The notes below the pieces were generated by a model. It did not search any database. It saw only the letters and a program-made list of their open reading frames with translations, and was not told where the DNA came from. The position numbers were made by a program, and so were the translations under genes. 64,000 nucleotides of DNA from Leifsonia shinshuensis (lineage in GTDB: Bacteria > Actinomycetota > Actinomycetes > Actinomycetales > Microbacteriaceae). Of the stretch, positions 28,436 through 37,082 are shown piece after piece (the stretch's first letter is position 1; each line of letters opens with the position of its first letter). The DNA is taken from the NCBI RefSeq assembly GCF_013410375.1, contig NZ_JACCFL010000001.1, positions 3,596,001 to 3,660,000 of the forward strand, in the 5' to 3' direction.

Positions 28436-29605
28436 TCAGTCGATCCCGGGGACGTCCACCCACGCGTCGGTCTCGGCGGACTCGACGATGGCGTCGTCGA
28501 TCAGGGCCGTCTGGTAGCCGTCGCCGAAGTTCGGGCTGACGCTCGTCCCCTCGGCGATGGCGGTGAAGAAGTCGTGCGCCTCGATGATCTTCGTCTCGCC
28601 GTAGCCGATGCCCAGCGCCGGGATCGGCCACAGGTCCTTCCCGTACGGATGCGCCGGCCCGGTGTAGATCGTGCGGAAGCCCCGACGGTCGTCGCCGTCC
28701 GAGGCGAAGCAGACCTGGAGCTCGTCCCGGCGCTCGTAGTTGAAGACGATGCTTCCCTCGGTGCCGTGCACCTCGAAGGTGATGAAGTTGTTCCGGCCGT
28801 AGCCGTTGCGCGTCGCCTCGATCGAGCCGATGGCGCCGCCGGCGAAACGGATCATGGTCATCACCTGGTCGTCGACGTCCACGGCTCCGCGCGGGCCGTC
28901 GCCGCCCCGGACAGTGCCGAGCGCATCGGCCCCGGACGACTGCAGCGGCCGCTCGGGGATCCACGTCGACATCATCGCGTTGACGGAGTCGAACTCACCG
29001 ACGAGGTAGCGGGCGATGTCGATGACGTGGGTCGCGATGTCGCCCAGGGCGCCGGAGCCGGCGATGGCCTTCTGGAAGCGCCACGACAGCGGCGAGTCCG
29101 GGCTCGCGCTCCAATCCTGCAGGTACGTCCCCCGGAAGCTCAGGATCCTGCCGATCGCGCCCTCGTCGATGAACTTCTTCGCGAGGGCGACCGCCGGCGT
29201 GCGGCGGTAGTTGAAGGCGACCATGTTGACCACGCCCGCGGCGACGACGGCGTCGTACATCTCCTTCGCCTCCGCTCCGGTGCGGGCGAGCGGCTTCTCG
29301 CTGATGATGTGCTTGCCCGCCTGCGCCGCGGCGATGGCGATCTCGGCGTGCAGGTGGTTCGGTGTGGCGATGTCGACCACGTCGATGGCGGGGTCTTCGA
29401 CGACGCTCCGCCAGTCGGACGTCGAGCGCTGGAAGCCGAAGCGCAGCGCCGCCTCGGCGGCGAGCTCGTCGCTCGCCTCGGCGATGGTGTGACGCACCGG
29501 GATGGCCGGGGCCGGCCAGAAGAACATGGGCATGGCGGCGTAGGCGAGCGAGTGGGCCTTGCCCATGAACCCGCCGCCGATGAGGCCGACGTTGAGCTGT
29601 TTCAT
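28436..29605 (-). CDS. Gfo/Idh/MocA family oxidoreductase (IolG-like)
   Basis: 389-residue NAD(P)-dependent sugar or polyol dehydrogenase. N-terminal Rossmann motif NVGLIGGGFMGKAH, then EKPLA (the conserved EKP lysine) in HIISEKPLARTGAEA, and the family helix SGALGDIATHVIDIARYLVG. ATG at 29605 with an upstream AAGGA sequence. Last gene of the ribose-type ABC operon; with the preceding IolE-like isomerase it suggests catabolism of an inositol-like cyclitol or a keto-sugar. Substrate not established. Confidence 0.92.
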   Translation of the reverse strand: MKQLNVGLIGGGFMGKAHSLAYAAMPMFFWPAPAIPVRHTIAEASDELAAEAALRFGFQRSTSDWRSVVEDPAIDVVDIATPNHLHAEIAIAAAQAGKHIISEKPLARTGAEAKEMYDAVVAAGVVNMVAFNYRRTPAVALAKKFIDEGAIGRILSFRGTYLQDWSASPDSPLSWRFQKAIAGSGALGDIATHVIDIARYLVGEFDSVNAMMSTWIPERPLQSSGADALGTVRGGDGPRGAVDVDDQVMTMIRFAGGAIGSIEATRNGYGRNNFITFEVHGTEGSIVFNYERRDELQVCFASDGDDRRGFRTIYTGPAHPYGKDLWPIPALGIGYGETKIIEAHDFFTAIAEGTSVSPNFGDGYQTALIDDAIVESAETDAWVDVPGID

Positions 29606-29645
29606 CTGTTGTCCTTTCGAAGGTGTTCGTTGGCTCTGCGCGCGG

Positions 29646-30467
29646 TCAGACCGCGAGGAGATCCCGCAGGTAGTCCCGGCTGAGCTCCGCGGCCGCCCGC
29701 GGATCGCCGTCGTACTCGTCCAGCTCGACCATGAGCCAGCTGTCGTACCCGCTGTCGCGGATGGCGGCGACGATGCCGGGCAGGTCCAGCTCGCCCTGGC
29801 CGAGCGGCAGGAAGGCGAACGGGTCGCGGCGCAAGTCCTTGAGGTGCACGTGGCTGATCCGGTCCCCGTAGGTGCGGATGACCGTCGCCGGGTCGCCTCC
29901 CCCGGCCGCGAGGTGCGCGACGTCGGGGCAGAATCCGATCCGGGTGTTCGGCAGCAGGCGATCGAGCTCGTCCGGGCTCTCGACGATGGTCGAGAGGTGC
30001 GGGTGGTAGCTCGCCGCAAGCCCGTGACTCTCGGCGATGTCGGCCACGAGGTCCAGGCTCTCGGCCAGCCGGGCGTAGTCGTCGGCGGTCGTCCCGGCGG
30101 CCCTGCGCGCGCCTCCCCCGACCACGAGACGCTCGGCGCCGAAGGAGGCTGCGAGCTCGGCCGAACGCCGGATGCGGTGCAGCTCGTCGGGCAGGATGTC
30201 CGGGTAGATGAAGTTGGCGCCCGCGTAGACGCTCACGAGCTGCACGCCCGCTCCGTCCAGGAGGTCCGTGAGCTCCTGCGGCCGGTCGGCGAAGTCCACC
30301 AGGTTCCCGTCGAACATCTCGACGCCTTCGTAGCCCGCCGCCGCGATGTCCGTGACCGCCCGGCGCATGTCGCCGTGCGTCAGATAGAAGAGGTCCTTGA
30401 CGCTCGTCACTCCGGTGGGATGGCCGACGACGCCGCCCCAGGTGATCGAGCAGTATCCGAGTCGCAT
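29646..30467 (-). CDS. sugar phosphate isomerase/epimerase (xylose-isomerase-like TIM barrel, IolE-type)
   Basis: 273-residue TIM-barrel protein of the AP-endonuclease 2/xylose isomerase-like class. Metal-ligand segments are recognisable: Glu in YEGVEMFDG, His in ASYHPHLSTI, Asp in GFCPDVAHLAAGG, His in ISHVHLKDLR and Glu in LMVELDEYDG. Such proteins act as inosose dehydratase or keto-sugar 3-epimerase beside MocA-type dehydrogenases. ATG at 30467. Sits 40 bp upstream of the dehydrogenase and 29 bp downstream of the permease gene. Confidence 0.9.
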   Translation of the reverse strand: MRLGYCSITWGGVVGHPTGVTSVKDLFYLTHGDMRRAVTDIAAAGYEGVEMFDGNLVDFADRPQELTDLLDGAGVQLVSVYAGANFIYPDILPDELHRIRRSAELAASFGAERLVVGGGARRAAGTTADDYARLAESLDLVADIAESHGLAASYHPHLSTIVESPDELDRLLPNTRIGFCPDVAHLAAGGGDPATVIRTYGDRISHVHLKDLRRDPFAFLPLGQGELDLPGIVAAIRDSGYDSWLMVELDEYDGDPRAAAELSRDYLRDLLAV

Positions 30468-30496
30468 TGCTGTTCCGCCTTTCCGATGGTTCCGAA

Positions 30497-31483
30497 TCAC
30501 TTCTTGCGGGCGAGTGCGACGGCGAGGATGATGATCCCGCCGCGCACGACCTGCTGCTGGCTGCTGTCCAGGCCCGCGAGGATGAGTCCGTTGTTGATGA
30601 GCCCGATGAGCAGGGATCCGAACAGGGTTCCGATCACCGTCCCGCTCCCGCCGAAGAGGCTCGTGCCGCCGAGGATGACGGCCGCGATCGCGGAGAGCTC
30701 GTCTCCGGCGCCCCACTGGAAGCGGCCGGACTGCAGGCGGCCGGCGTACAGCATCCCGGCGATGCTCGCCACGATGCCCGAGAGCAGCAGGACCTGGAAG
30801 GTGATCCGCTTGGTGTTGATCCCGGTGAAGTCCGCCGCGGTGCGGTTGCCGCCGGTCGCGAGCACCTGCCGGCCGAACTTGGTGCGGGCGAGCACGACGG
30901 CGCCGAGCGCGACGAACAGGCCGGACCAGACCAGGAGACCGGGGACGGGGCCGATGTTGCCCGAGCCGAAGACCGTGTTGAAGGCGTCGTCGAGGATCGG
31001 CTGCGGCGCGGACGCCGTGATCCACTGGGCCACGCCGACCGCGATCCCCATCATCCCCAGCGTCACCAGGAACGACGGGATGCCGAGCAGGCTGACGAGC
31101 GCTCCGTTGGTCGCGCCGACCAGGGCGCCGACGGCGAGTCCGGCGATGATTCCGGGAATCGGCCCCCACGCGGAGATGCCCATCGCGGTGACGACACTCG
31201 CGAGGCCGGCGGTCGACCCGACGCTGAGGTCGATCTGGGCCGCTGCGATGACGAAGGTCATCGCCACCGCGATCACCGTGATCGTCGACGTCTGCCGGAA
31301 GATGTTCAGAAGGTTGTTCGGCGAGAGGAACCCCTGGTCATGCAGGAGTATCGCGAAGAACAGGAACACGACGACGAAGCCGATGTAGATGACGTACCGC
31401 CGCCAGTCCCAGGCGGCGAGGACCTTGCCGACGCTGAGGCGCGCGCGAGGCTCTGCGGCCTCGATGATCGGTGGGTTGTTCAT
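30497..31483 (-). CDS. sugar ABC transporter permease (RbsC-type)
   Basis: 328-residue inner-membrane permease with the usual multiple hydrophobic segments and the RbsC-family stretches FVIAAAQIDLSVGSTAGLASV, GNRTAADFTGINTKRITFQVLLLSG and GGTSLFGGSGTVIGTLFGSLLIGLINNGLIL. Starts 3 bp after the ATPase gene stop. One permease gene is present, as expected for the homodimeric RbsC type. Confidence 0.94.
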   Translation of the reverse strand: MNNPPIIEAAEPRARLSVGKVLAAWDWRRYVIYIGFVVVFLFFAILLHDQGFLSPNNLLNIFRQTSTITVIAVAMTFVIAAAQIDLSVGSTAGLASVVTAMGISAWGPIPGIIAGLAVGALVGATNGALVSLLGIPSFLVTLGMMGIAVGVAQWITASAPQPILDDAFNTVFGSGNIGPVPGLLVWSGLFVALGAVVLARTKFGRQVLATGGNRTAADFTGINTKRITFQVLLLSGIVASIAGMLYAGRLQSGRFQWGAGDELSAIAAVILGGTSLFGGSGTVIGTLFGSLLIGLINNGLILAGLDSSQQQVVRGGIIILAVALARKK

Positions 31484-31486
31484 TGT

Positions 31487-32992
31487 TCAGACTCCCTGCA
31501 CTGCGAGTTGGAGAGCTTCCTCGTCGGCGATGTCGCTGCGCTCGAGCTCACGGGCGATCGAGCCGCCGCGGATGACGAGGATGCGATCGCTCACGGCGAG
31601 GAGTTCCGGGTATTCGGACGAGATGACGATGACGGCTTTGCCGGACGCGGCGAGGTCGCGGATCCGCTCGAGGATCTCGCTCTTGGTGCCGATGTCGACG
31701 CCGGCGGTGGGCTCATCGAGGATCAGCACGTCCGGATCGGTTCCGAGCCATTTGGCGATGACGACCTTCTGCTGGTTCCCGCCGGACAGCAGCCGCACCG
31801 GGCGCCCCGGATGCGACACTTTGATGTTCAGGCGTTCGATGAGCGACGCCGAGAGGGCCCGCCCCCCGGCCGCGTCGAGCAGCGGTCCGCGGCGGATGTC
31901 GTCCAGCAGGGGAAGGAGCAGGTTCTCGCGGACCGAGTGATCGAGCACGAGGCCCTGGTCGCGCCTGTCCTCCGGCACCAGCGCGAGGCCGGCGGCGATC
32001 GCGTGCCTCGGCGAGGAGAGCACGATCGGCTCGCCGTCGACCAGGACCTCGCCGCGAGCCCGGTCGATGCCGAACAGTGCCCGGGCGAGCTCGGTCCGCC
32101 CGCTGCCCATGAGCCCGGCCAGGCCGAGGATCTCCCCTCGGCGCAGCGCGAACGAGACGTCGCGGACGCGATCGCCGGCGGTCAGCCCGCGAACCTCCAG
32201 GAGCGGCGGGCCGTCGTGGCTGACGCGCTCCCGCTCCCGGTAGGTCAGCCGGCTCTCGACCTTCTTTCCCACGATCCCCTCGACGATCGCTTCGGGGGTG
32301 ATCGCGGAGAGCGGCTCGGTGAACAGCCGGCGACCGTCGCGGAGGACCGTGATGCGGTCGGCGATGCGATAGACCTCATCCATGCGGTGCGAGATGTAGA
32401 TGACGGAGATCCCTGCGGCCTTCAGCCGCTCGATCAGTTCGAACAGGGCTTCCGTCTCGTGCCGCGCGAGGCTCGCCGTCGGCTCGTCCATGATGAGCAC
32501 CCGGGCGTTCTGGGAGAGCGCCTTCGCGATCTCGGTGAGCTGCCAGTACGCGGTGCCGAGCCGGCCGACTTCCGCGCGGGGGTCGATCTCGACGCCCATC
32601 CGGGCGAAGACCTCCTCGGTCCGGCGAACGAGTGCCCGTTCGTCGATGAGGCCCCAGCGCGTCAGCGGCTCCGCTCCGAGGAAGACGTTGCGCGCGACGG
32701 TCAGGCTCGGAACCAGGCTGAACTCCTGGAAGACCATGCCGATGCCGGCGGCCTTCGCGTCCTGGATGGAGGCGATGCTCACGGGCTCTCCCGCGATGCG
32801 GATCTCGCCCGCGTCGGAGCGGTAGACGCCCTGGAGGATCTTCATCAGCGTCGACTTGCCCGCGCCGTTGCCGCCGGCGAGGGCATGCACCTCGCCGAAC
32901 CGGACCTCGAAGTCCACAGCGTCGAGGACGACGACGCCGGTGAACGCTTTGGAGATGCCGCGCATCTGCACGACATCGGTGGTTGTGCTCAT
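31487..32992 (-). CDS. sugar ABC transporter ATP-binding protein (RbsA/MglA-type)
   Basis: 501-residue double ATPase. The first nucleotide-binding domain has Walker A GGNGAGKST (residues 40-48) and Walker B VLIMDEPTASL; the second shows a signature LSGGNQQKVVIAKWL and DVLILDEPTAGVD but, as usual in this family, a degenerate second Walker A. Uptake of a pentose, hexose or cyclitol is expected. A perfect hairpin separates it from the upstream binding-protein gene. Confidence 0.95.
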   Translation of the reverse strand: MSTTTDVVQMRGISKAFTGVVVLDAVDFEVRFGEVHALAGGNGAGKSTLMKILQGVYRSDAGEIRIAGEPVSIASIQDAKAAGIGMVFQEFSLVPSLTVARNVFLGAEPLTRWGLIDERALVRRTEEVFARMGVEIDPRAEVGRLGTAYWQLTEIAKALSQNARVLIMDEPTASLARHETEALFELIERLKAAGISVIYISHRMDEVYRIADRITVLRDGRRLFTEPLSAITPEAIVEGIVGKKVESRLTYRERERVSHDGPPLLEVRGLTAGDRVRDVSFALRRGEILGLAGLMGSGRTELARALFGIDRARGEVLVDGEPIVLSSPRHAIAAGLALVPEDRRDQGLVLDHSVRENLLLPLLDDIRRGPLLDAAGGRALSASLIERLNIKVSHPGRPVRLLSGGNQQKVVIAKWLGTDPDVLILDEPTAGVDIGTKSEILERIRDLAASGKAVIVISSEYPELLAVSDRILVIRGGSIARELERSDIADEEALQLAVQGV

Positions 32993-33008
32993 GGAGTGCC
33001 TTTCGATC

Positions 33009-33035
33009 GGTCGGGGGGCTCGTGGCCCCCCGACC
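33009..33035. terminator. intra-operon hairpin after the binding-protein gene
   Basis: GGTCGGGGGGC and its perfect complement around the 5-nt loop TCGTG, between the substrate-binding protein and ATPase genes. Such hairpins partly terminate or stabilise the upstream message so that binding protein exceeds transporter. Confidence 0.65.
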
Positions 33036-33041
33036 CGCTCG

Positions 33042-34196
33042 TCACTTCTTGTACGAGTCCGTCAGATCCTTCGGCGGATCCTGGTGGTAGACCTTCTTCC
33101 ACGCGTCGAGCACGTTCGCGTGGTCGACCGGGAGCGCGCTCAGGGCGATGTAGGCCGGGGCGGTCTTGCCCAGCAGGGCTCCTGCGCCCAGCCGTGCCTC
33201 GGTGACACCCTGATCGAACGGCACCTGGGCGCCGAGGCCGACGACCAGCTGGTTCTTCGCCAGCGCGATCGCCACGTTCTTGCCGAGGTCCTCCGTCGCG
33301 ATCTTCAGGTCGGTGCGGCCCGCCGCGCGTGCCGCTGCCATCACGCCCTCGGCCGGGACGTCCCAGACGCCCCAGATGCCCGAGAGGTCCGGGTGAGCGG
33401 TCAGCATCGCGTTCGCGGCAGCCTGGGCGTCGCCGGCGAAGTCCGGCCCCGCGATGCCCTTCTCCGCGACGATCTTGATGTCCGGGAACTCCTTGGTGAT
33501 GGTGTCCTTGAAGCCCTGGTAGCGCTGCTTCGTCACGAAGAAGTCGGCCTGGTGGAAGATCGTGCCGATCGTCCCCTTGCCGCCGAGCGCCTTCGCGAGC
33601 TCGAGGGCGGAGACGACGCCGTTGCCGTAGTTGTCGGCCGAGACCACCGAGACGTAGTCCTTGCCGGCCGTCAGGCCCTGCGGGACGTTGTCCATGAACA
33701 CGAGCTTCGCGCCGCTGGCCGCGGCGGCCTTGTACGCCGAGGCCGTCGCCACCGGGTCGGTGGGGATGGAGACGATGATGTCGGGCTTCTGGGCCTGGAC
33801 CGTCTCCAGGTCCGACACCTGCTTGTCCGGCTTGAAGTCGGCGTCCGTGGTCGCGATGACCTTGATGCCGAGCTTCTGGAACTCGCTCTTGAGGCCGGCG
33901 ATCTGGGCCGTGGCCCAGTCGTTGCCGCCGTAGTGCATGACGATCGCGGCCGTCGCGCCCCGGGCGCGGACCTTGGCGATCTCGTCCGCGGTGAGGTCGG
34001 CGGCAGCCGCCGGCGACGGCGACTCGCCGTTCGGGCCCTTGCTCAGAACCTGCCCGGTGACCTTCTTGAGCGCTTGCTCGGCCTTCTGGGATGCGGCCGA
34101 GTCGCCGCTGCCTGCGGTGCTGGTCGTCGAGCTGCAACCGACGACCGCGAAGACGAGCGCGGCGCCTGCCGCCAGCAGTGCTGTTCTACGGAACAT
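33042..34196 (-). CDS. sugar ABC transporter substrate-binding lipoprotein
   Basis: 384-residue lipoprotein with lipobox VVGC (Cys21) and a type I periplasmic-binding fold (AAIVMHYGGNDWATAQIAGLKSEFQKLGIKVIATTDADFKPDKQVSDLETVQAQKPDIIVSIPTDP). The first gene of the operon SBP-ATPase-permease-isomerase-dehydrogenase. A long leader of roughly 250 nt separates it from a promoter with two LacI-type operators. Ligand unknown; domain type matches ribose/inositol-class proteins. Confidence 0.93.
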   Translation of the reverse strand: MFRRTALLAAGAALVFAVVGCSSTTSTAGSGDSAASQKAEQALKKVTGQVLSKGPNGESPSPAAAADLTADEIAKVRARGATAAIVMHYGGNDWATAQIAGLKSEFQKLGIKVIATTDADFKPDKQVSDLETVQAQKPDIIVSIPTDPVATASAYKAAAASGAKLVFMDNVPQGLTAGKDYVSVVSADNYGNGVVSALELAKALGGKGTIGTIFHQADFFVTKQRYQGFKDTITKEFPDIKIVAEKGIAGPDFAGDAQAAANAMLTAHPDLSGIWGVWDVPAEGVMAAARAAGRTDLKIATEDLGKNVAIALAKNQLVVGLGAQVPFDQGVTEARLGAGALLGKTAPAYIALSALPVDHANVLDAWKKVYHQDPPKDLTDSYKK

Positions 34197-34441
34197 GGTC
34201 TCTCCAGTACTTTCGGGATGGCGTCGGGGGTGCTGTCATCGCAGCCGGCTCGCCATCAAGCCGGTGCACCTCTCCGGGCGGACGCACCGCTCAGATGCGC
34301 CGTCTCCGCGATTCGGCGCGGGACGGACGCGCGCAGTGGACGTGTCGGATCGGTCCCGCCGGCTCTGCGCCCAGCACGTCGACAGTCGTCACTGACATCG
34401 GAGCTGAGGCGTGACCTCGGGGAGGTCCACCGGTGGATCAT

Positions 34442-34455
34442 CGTGAACGTTCACG
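34442..34455. promoter_or_regulatory. LacI-type operator (CGTGAACGTTCACG), copy 1
   Basis: Perfect 14-bp palindrome with the central CG typical of LacI-family sites, about 246 bp upstream of the binding-protein gene. Copy 2 lies 26 bp away and is identical. Confidence 0.75.
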
Positions 34456-34467
34456 GCGTAGACACAT

Positions 34468-34481
34468 CGTGAACGTTCACG
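34468..34481. promoter_or_regulatory. LacI-type operator (CGTGAACGTTCACG), copy 2
   Basis: Identical palindrome placed directly downstream of a TTGACA -35 element on the minus strand, i.e. within the promoter spacer, so binding would block RNA polymerase. The LacI gene at 36075-37082 is the nearest candidate regulator. Confidence 0.75.
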
Positions 34482-34489
34482 ACGCGGTT

Positions 34490-34495
34490 TGTCAA
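34490..34495 (-). promoter_or_regulatory. -35 element of the sugar ABC operon
   Basis: TTGACA on the minus strand. About 18 bp downstream, across operator copy 2, CACGAT is the best though weak -10 candidate. Confidence 0.45.
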
Positions 34496-34544
34496 GTCAC
34501 GGAGTGACACACGTGCGGCCGGGGTCGGGCCCCGGCCGGCTTCG

Positions 34545-35426
34545 TCACTCGAAGTAGTGCCCGAGCCCGATGTCCTCGAGCAGCCCGGGGTGCGTGGGCG
34601 TCCAGCCGAGGAGCCGCCGGGTCAGCGCGCTCGACGCCGGCATGTCCCCCGCCAGCACCGCGCCGAGAGGCATGCCGAGCTCGGCGGCGGGCCGCGGCTC
34701 CGCGGGGATCCCGAGGCGGCGTCCGATCGTCTCGGCGATGTCCCGGACCCGGACGCCTTCCTCGCCGACGGCGTTCAGCACGGAACCGGCGGGCGCACTC
34801 TCCACGGCGAGCCGGTACAGCGTCGCGGCGTCGGCGATGTGCACCGCCGGCCATCGGTTGCTCCCGTCGCCGACATAGGCCGAGACCCCGGTCGCCCGTG
34901 CACGGGCGATGAGCTGGGGGATGAAGCCATGCCGCTCACCAGTGCCGTGCACCGTCCTCGGAATCATCACCAGGCTGACCGGCGCACCGGATCGCGCCGC
35001 GGCGAGGGCGTTCCGCAGGTTCGCGGTCCTCGCCGCGACCGGACCGGCCGGCACGAGCTCGTCCTCCTCGGTGGCCGCGCGGCCGGGCACGGAGATCGTC
35101 GCTCCGGTGACGAGGATGCGCGTGCCGGAGCCGGCGGCCGTCTCGGTGAACGCCTCGATCGCCCTCGCGTCCGCCTCGGCGCCGCCAGCCTGGCCGAGGT
35201 CGTGACGGTAGGCCAGGTGGATGACCGCTTCCGATTCGGCGGTGGCGCTTCGCAGGAGGCCGGTGTCGACGAGGTCGCCGCGGAGCGCCTCCGCACCGCC
35301 CGCTTCGACCGCCGCGGCCGAGGCATCCGACCGCGCGAGCGCCAGAACGCTGTGCCCGTGGGCGACGAGCTCGGGGATGACCGCCGAGCCGATCCATCCC
35401 GAACCGCCGGTGACGAAGATGCGCAT
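34545..35426 (-). CDS. NAD-dependent epimerase/dehydratase family protein (extended SDR)
   Basis: 293-residue extended short-chain dehydrogenase. N-terminal MRIFVTGGSGWIGSAVIPEL holds the TGGxGxxG nucleotide-binding motif (residues 6-13); the body resembles atypical SDRs (GDGSNRWPAVHIADAATLYRLAVE). The usual YxxxK catalytic pair is not obvious, as in atypical members. Divergent from a TetR gene, with two TGCGAC-N3-GTCGCA sites in between, so probably controlled by that TetR. Confidence 0.88.
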   Translation of the reverse strand: MRIFVTGGSGWIGSAVIPELVAHGHSVLALARSDASAAAVEAGGAEALRGDLVDTGLLRSATAESEAVIHLAYRHDLGQAGGAEADARAIEAFTETAAGSGTRILVTGATISVPGRAATEEDELVPAGPVAARTANLRNALAAARSGAPVSLVMIPRTVHGTGERHGFIPQLIARARATGVSAYVGDGSNRWPAVHIADAATLYRLAVESAPAGSVLNAVGEEGVRVRDIAETIGRRLGIPAEPRPAAELGMPLGAVLAGDMPASSALTRRLLGWTPTHPGLLEDIGLGHYFE

Positions 35427-35437
35427 GATGACCTCCT

Positions 35438-35456
35438 GATGCGACCAAGTCGCATC
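35438..35456. promoter_or_regulatory. TetR-type operator (GATGCGACCAAGTCGCATC)
   Basis: Perfect 8-bp arms around a 3-bp centre in the SDR/TetR divergent promoter, close to the SDR start codon. Confidence 0.65.
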
Positions 35457-35469
35457 ACTCTATCACGTG

Positions 35470-35488
35470 TTGCGACTCAGTCGCATAA
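35470..35488. promoter_or_regulatory. TetR-type operator (TTGCGACTCAGTCGCATAA)
   Basis: Second copy with the same TGCGAC-N3-GTCGCA core, 31 bp from the first (three helical turns) and 17 bp before the TetR start codon. Confidence 0.65.
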
Positions 35489-35504
35489 GCTACGCTTGCT
35501 TGCC

Positions 35505-36074
35505 ATGGGCAGATGGGCGCCGAACTCGCGCGAGCGACTCGAGGCCGCCGCCTTCGACCTGTTCGAGGAGCGCGGCTACGAGTCGACCACGGTCGCGCAG
35601 ATCGCCGAACGGGCCGGGCTGAACCGCGCGACCTTCTTCCGGCACTTCGCCGACAAGCGCGAGGTGATCCTCGCCGGCGAGGACGTCCTCGAGGGCGTGT
35701 TCGTGGACGCGATCTCCGCTGCGGACCCCGGATCGGAGCCGACGGAATACGTCCGTCTCGGCCTCACCGCCGCCGATGCCGTGATGACGCCTCCCCGGCG
35801 CACCCTGGCGCTCCGGCGGGTCGCCGTCGTCGCCGGCAACGAGGAGCTCCAGGAGCGGGGCCAGCTGAAGTTCGCGCACCTCACCGCGTCGATCGCAGCG
35901 GCCCTGCGGGAGAAGGGCGTCGACGAGCTCAGCGCCCGGCTCGCCGCCGAGCTGGCGCTGCTCGCCTTCCGGGTCGGGTTCGAACGCTGGGTCCGGGCGA
36001 GAGAGGACGACGCGTTCGCCCCGCTCGCACTGGCGGCGCTGGACGAGTTGCGCGAGCGCATGCTGCGGCTGTGA
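35505..36074 (+). CDS. TetR/AcrR family regulator
   Basis: 189-residue regulator; HTH over about residues 8-55 (RERLEAAAFDLFEERGYESTTVAQIAERAGLNRATFFRHFADKREVI). The ATG at 35505 places the HTH at the very N-terminus; the longer upstream frame would cross both operators and the SDR gene. Divergent from the SDR gene, the likely target. 3' end abuts the convergent LacI gene. Confidence 0.9.
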   Translation: MGRWAPNSRERLEAAAFDLFEERGYESTTVAQIAERAGLNRATFFRHFADKREVILAGEDVLEGVFVDAISAADPGSEPTEYVRLGLTAADAVMTPPRRTLALRRVAVVAGNEELQERGQLKFAHLTASIAAALREKGVDELSARLAAELALLAFRVGFERWVRAREDDAFAPLALAALDELRERMLRL

Positions 36075-37082
36075 TCAGCGTGCGCGAATCGCGCTGTTGC
36101 GCACCACCAGGGTCGGCGCGCTCGGGGCGCGGTGGGCCGCGTGTCCCTCGACGGCGCTGAGCAGAACGTCGATCGTCGCGCGCGCCAGGGCGGGGAAGTC
36201 CTGCCGGACGGTCGTGAGCGGCGGCAGGAAGTAATCGGATCCCTCGACGTCGTCGAAGCCGACGATGCTCACGTCCTCCGGCACCCGCACGCCGTTCTCC
36301 GCGAAGGCCCGGATCAGCCCGAGCGCCGTGTGGTCGCTGACGGCGAAGATGGCCCGGGGAACCCGTCCCTCCTCGATCAGGCGCAACCCCGTCTCGTAGG
36401 CCCACTTGGGACTCCAGTCGCCTTCGACGCACAGCCCCGGCGCGAGACCGGCGTCCCGCAGCGCGCTCTCCCAGCCGCGCTTGCGTACCCGGGCGTCGAA
36501 CCACTCCATCGAGCCGGCGATGTGCGCGATGTCGGTGTGACCGAGGTCGATCAGATGCTGGGTGGCCATGCGCGCCCCCAGCTCCTGGTTCTCGGAGTAG
36601 GTGACGATGTTCGACGTCCCGGAGGCGCCCGCCGCGATCATCTCGACCGGGACTCGAACCGACGCGGCCACGACCGCGGACGCCATGGAGAGGCGCGGCG
36701 CGATGATGATGATGCCGTCCACACCCAGCTCGTCGAGGGTGTCGAACGCGTCCTGCACCGACTCGTCGTACGGCTCGTTCACGGCGACGACGGTCGCGGT
36801 GTACCCGCGCTCCCGGATGACGCTCTCGAGCGAGAGAAGGGTCCCGACTGGGCCGAAGCGCGGCGAGCCGTCCGTCACGATACCGATCGAGGTCGAGCGG
36901 TTGGTCACCAGCGCCGCCGCCGCGCGATTGCGGTGGTATCCGACGTCGGCGATGATCTGCTGGATACGCGCCCGCGTGGCCGGGCTGACATCCGGAGCGC
37001 TGTTGATGACCCGCGAAACGGTCTGATACGAGACCCCCGCGATGCGCGCCACATCGTTGATCGATGGTTTTCGCCCGGGCAC
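36075..37082 (-). CDS. LacI family transcriptional regulator
   Basis: 335-residue repressor: HTH PSINDVARIAGVSYQTVSRVIN (residues 6-27), hinge helix region, then a sugar-binding-like core (SIGIVTDGSPRFGPVGTLLSLE) and dimer domain ending DVSIVGFDDVEGSDYFLPPLTTV. The close location and the LacI-type palindromes make it the probable regulator of the sugar ABC/isomerase/dehydrogenase operon at 28.4-34.2 kb, although the SDR/TetR pair lies between. Confidence 0.93.
   Translation of the reverse strand: MPGRKPSINDVARIAGVSYQTVSRVINSAPDVSPATRARIQQIIADVGYHRNRAAAALVTNRSTSIGIVTDGSPRFGPVGTLLSLESVIRERGYTATVVAVNEPYDESVQDAFDTLDELGVDGIIIIAPRLSMASAVVAASVRVPVEMIAAGASGTSNIVTYSENQELGARMATQHLIDLGHTDIAHIAGSMEWFDARVRKRGWESALRDAGLAPGLCVEGDWSPKWAYETGLRLIEEGRVPRAIFAVSDHTALGLIRAFAENGVRVPEDVSIVGFDDVEGSDYFLPPLTTVRQDFPALARATIDVLLSAVEGHAAHRAPSAPTLVVRNSAIRAR

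Noticed and set aside
34256..34441. 61-codon frame in the leader of the sugar ABC operon as a small gene
   Set aside because: No Shine-Dalgarno sequence, biased Arg/Ser composition and no family features; more likely chance in high-GC DNA.
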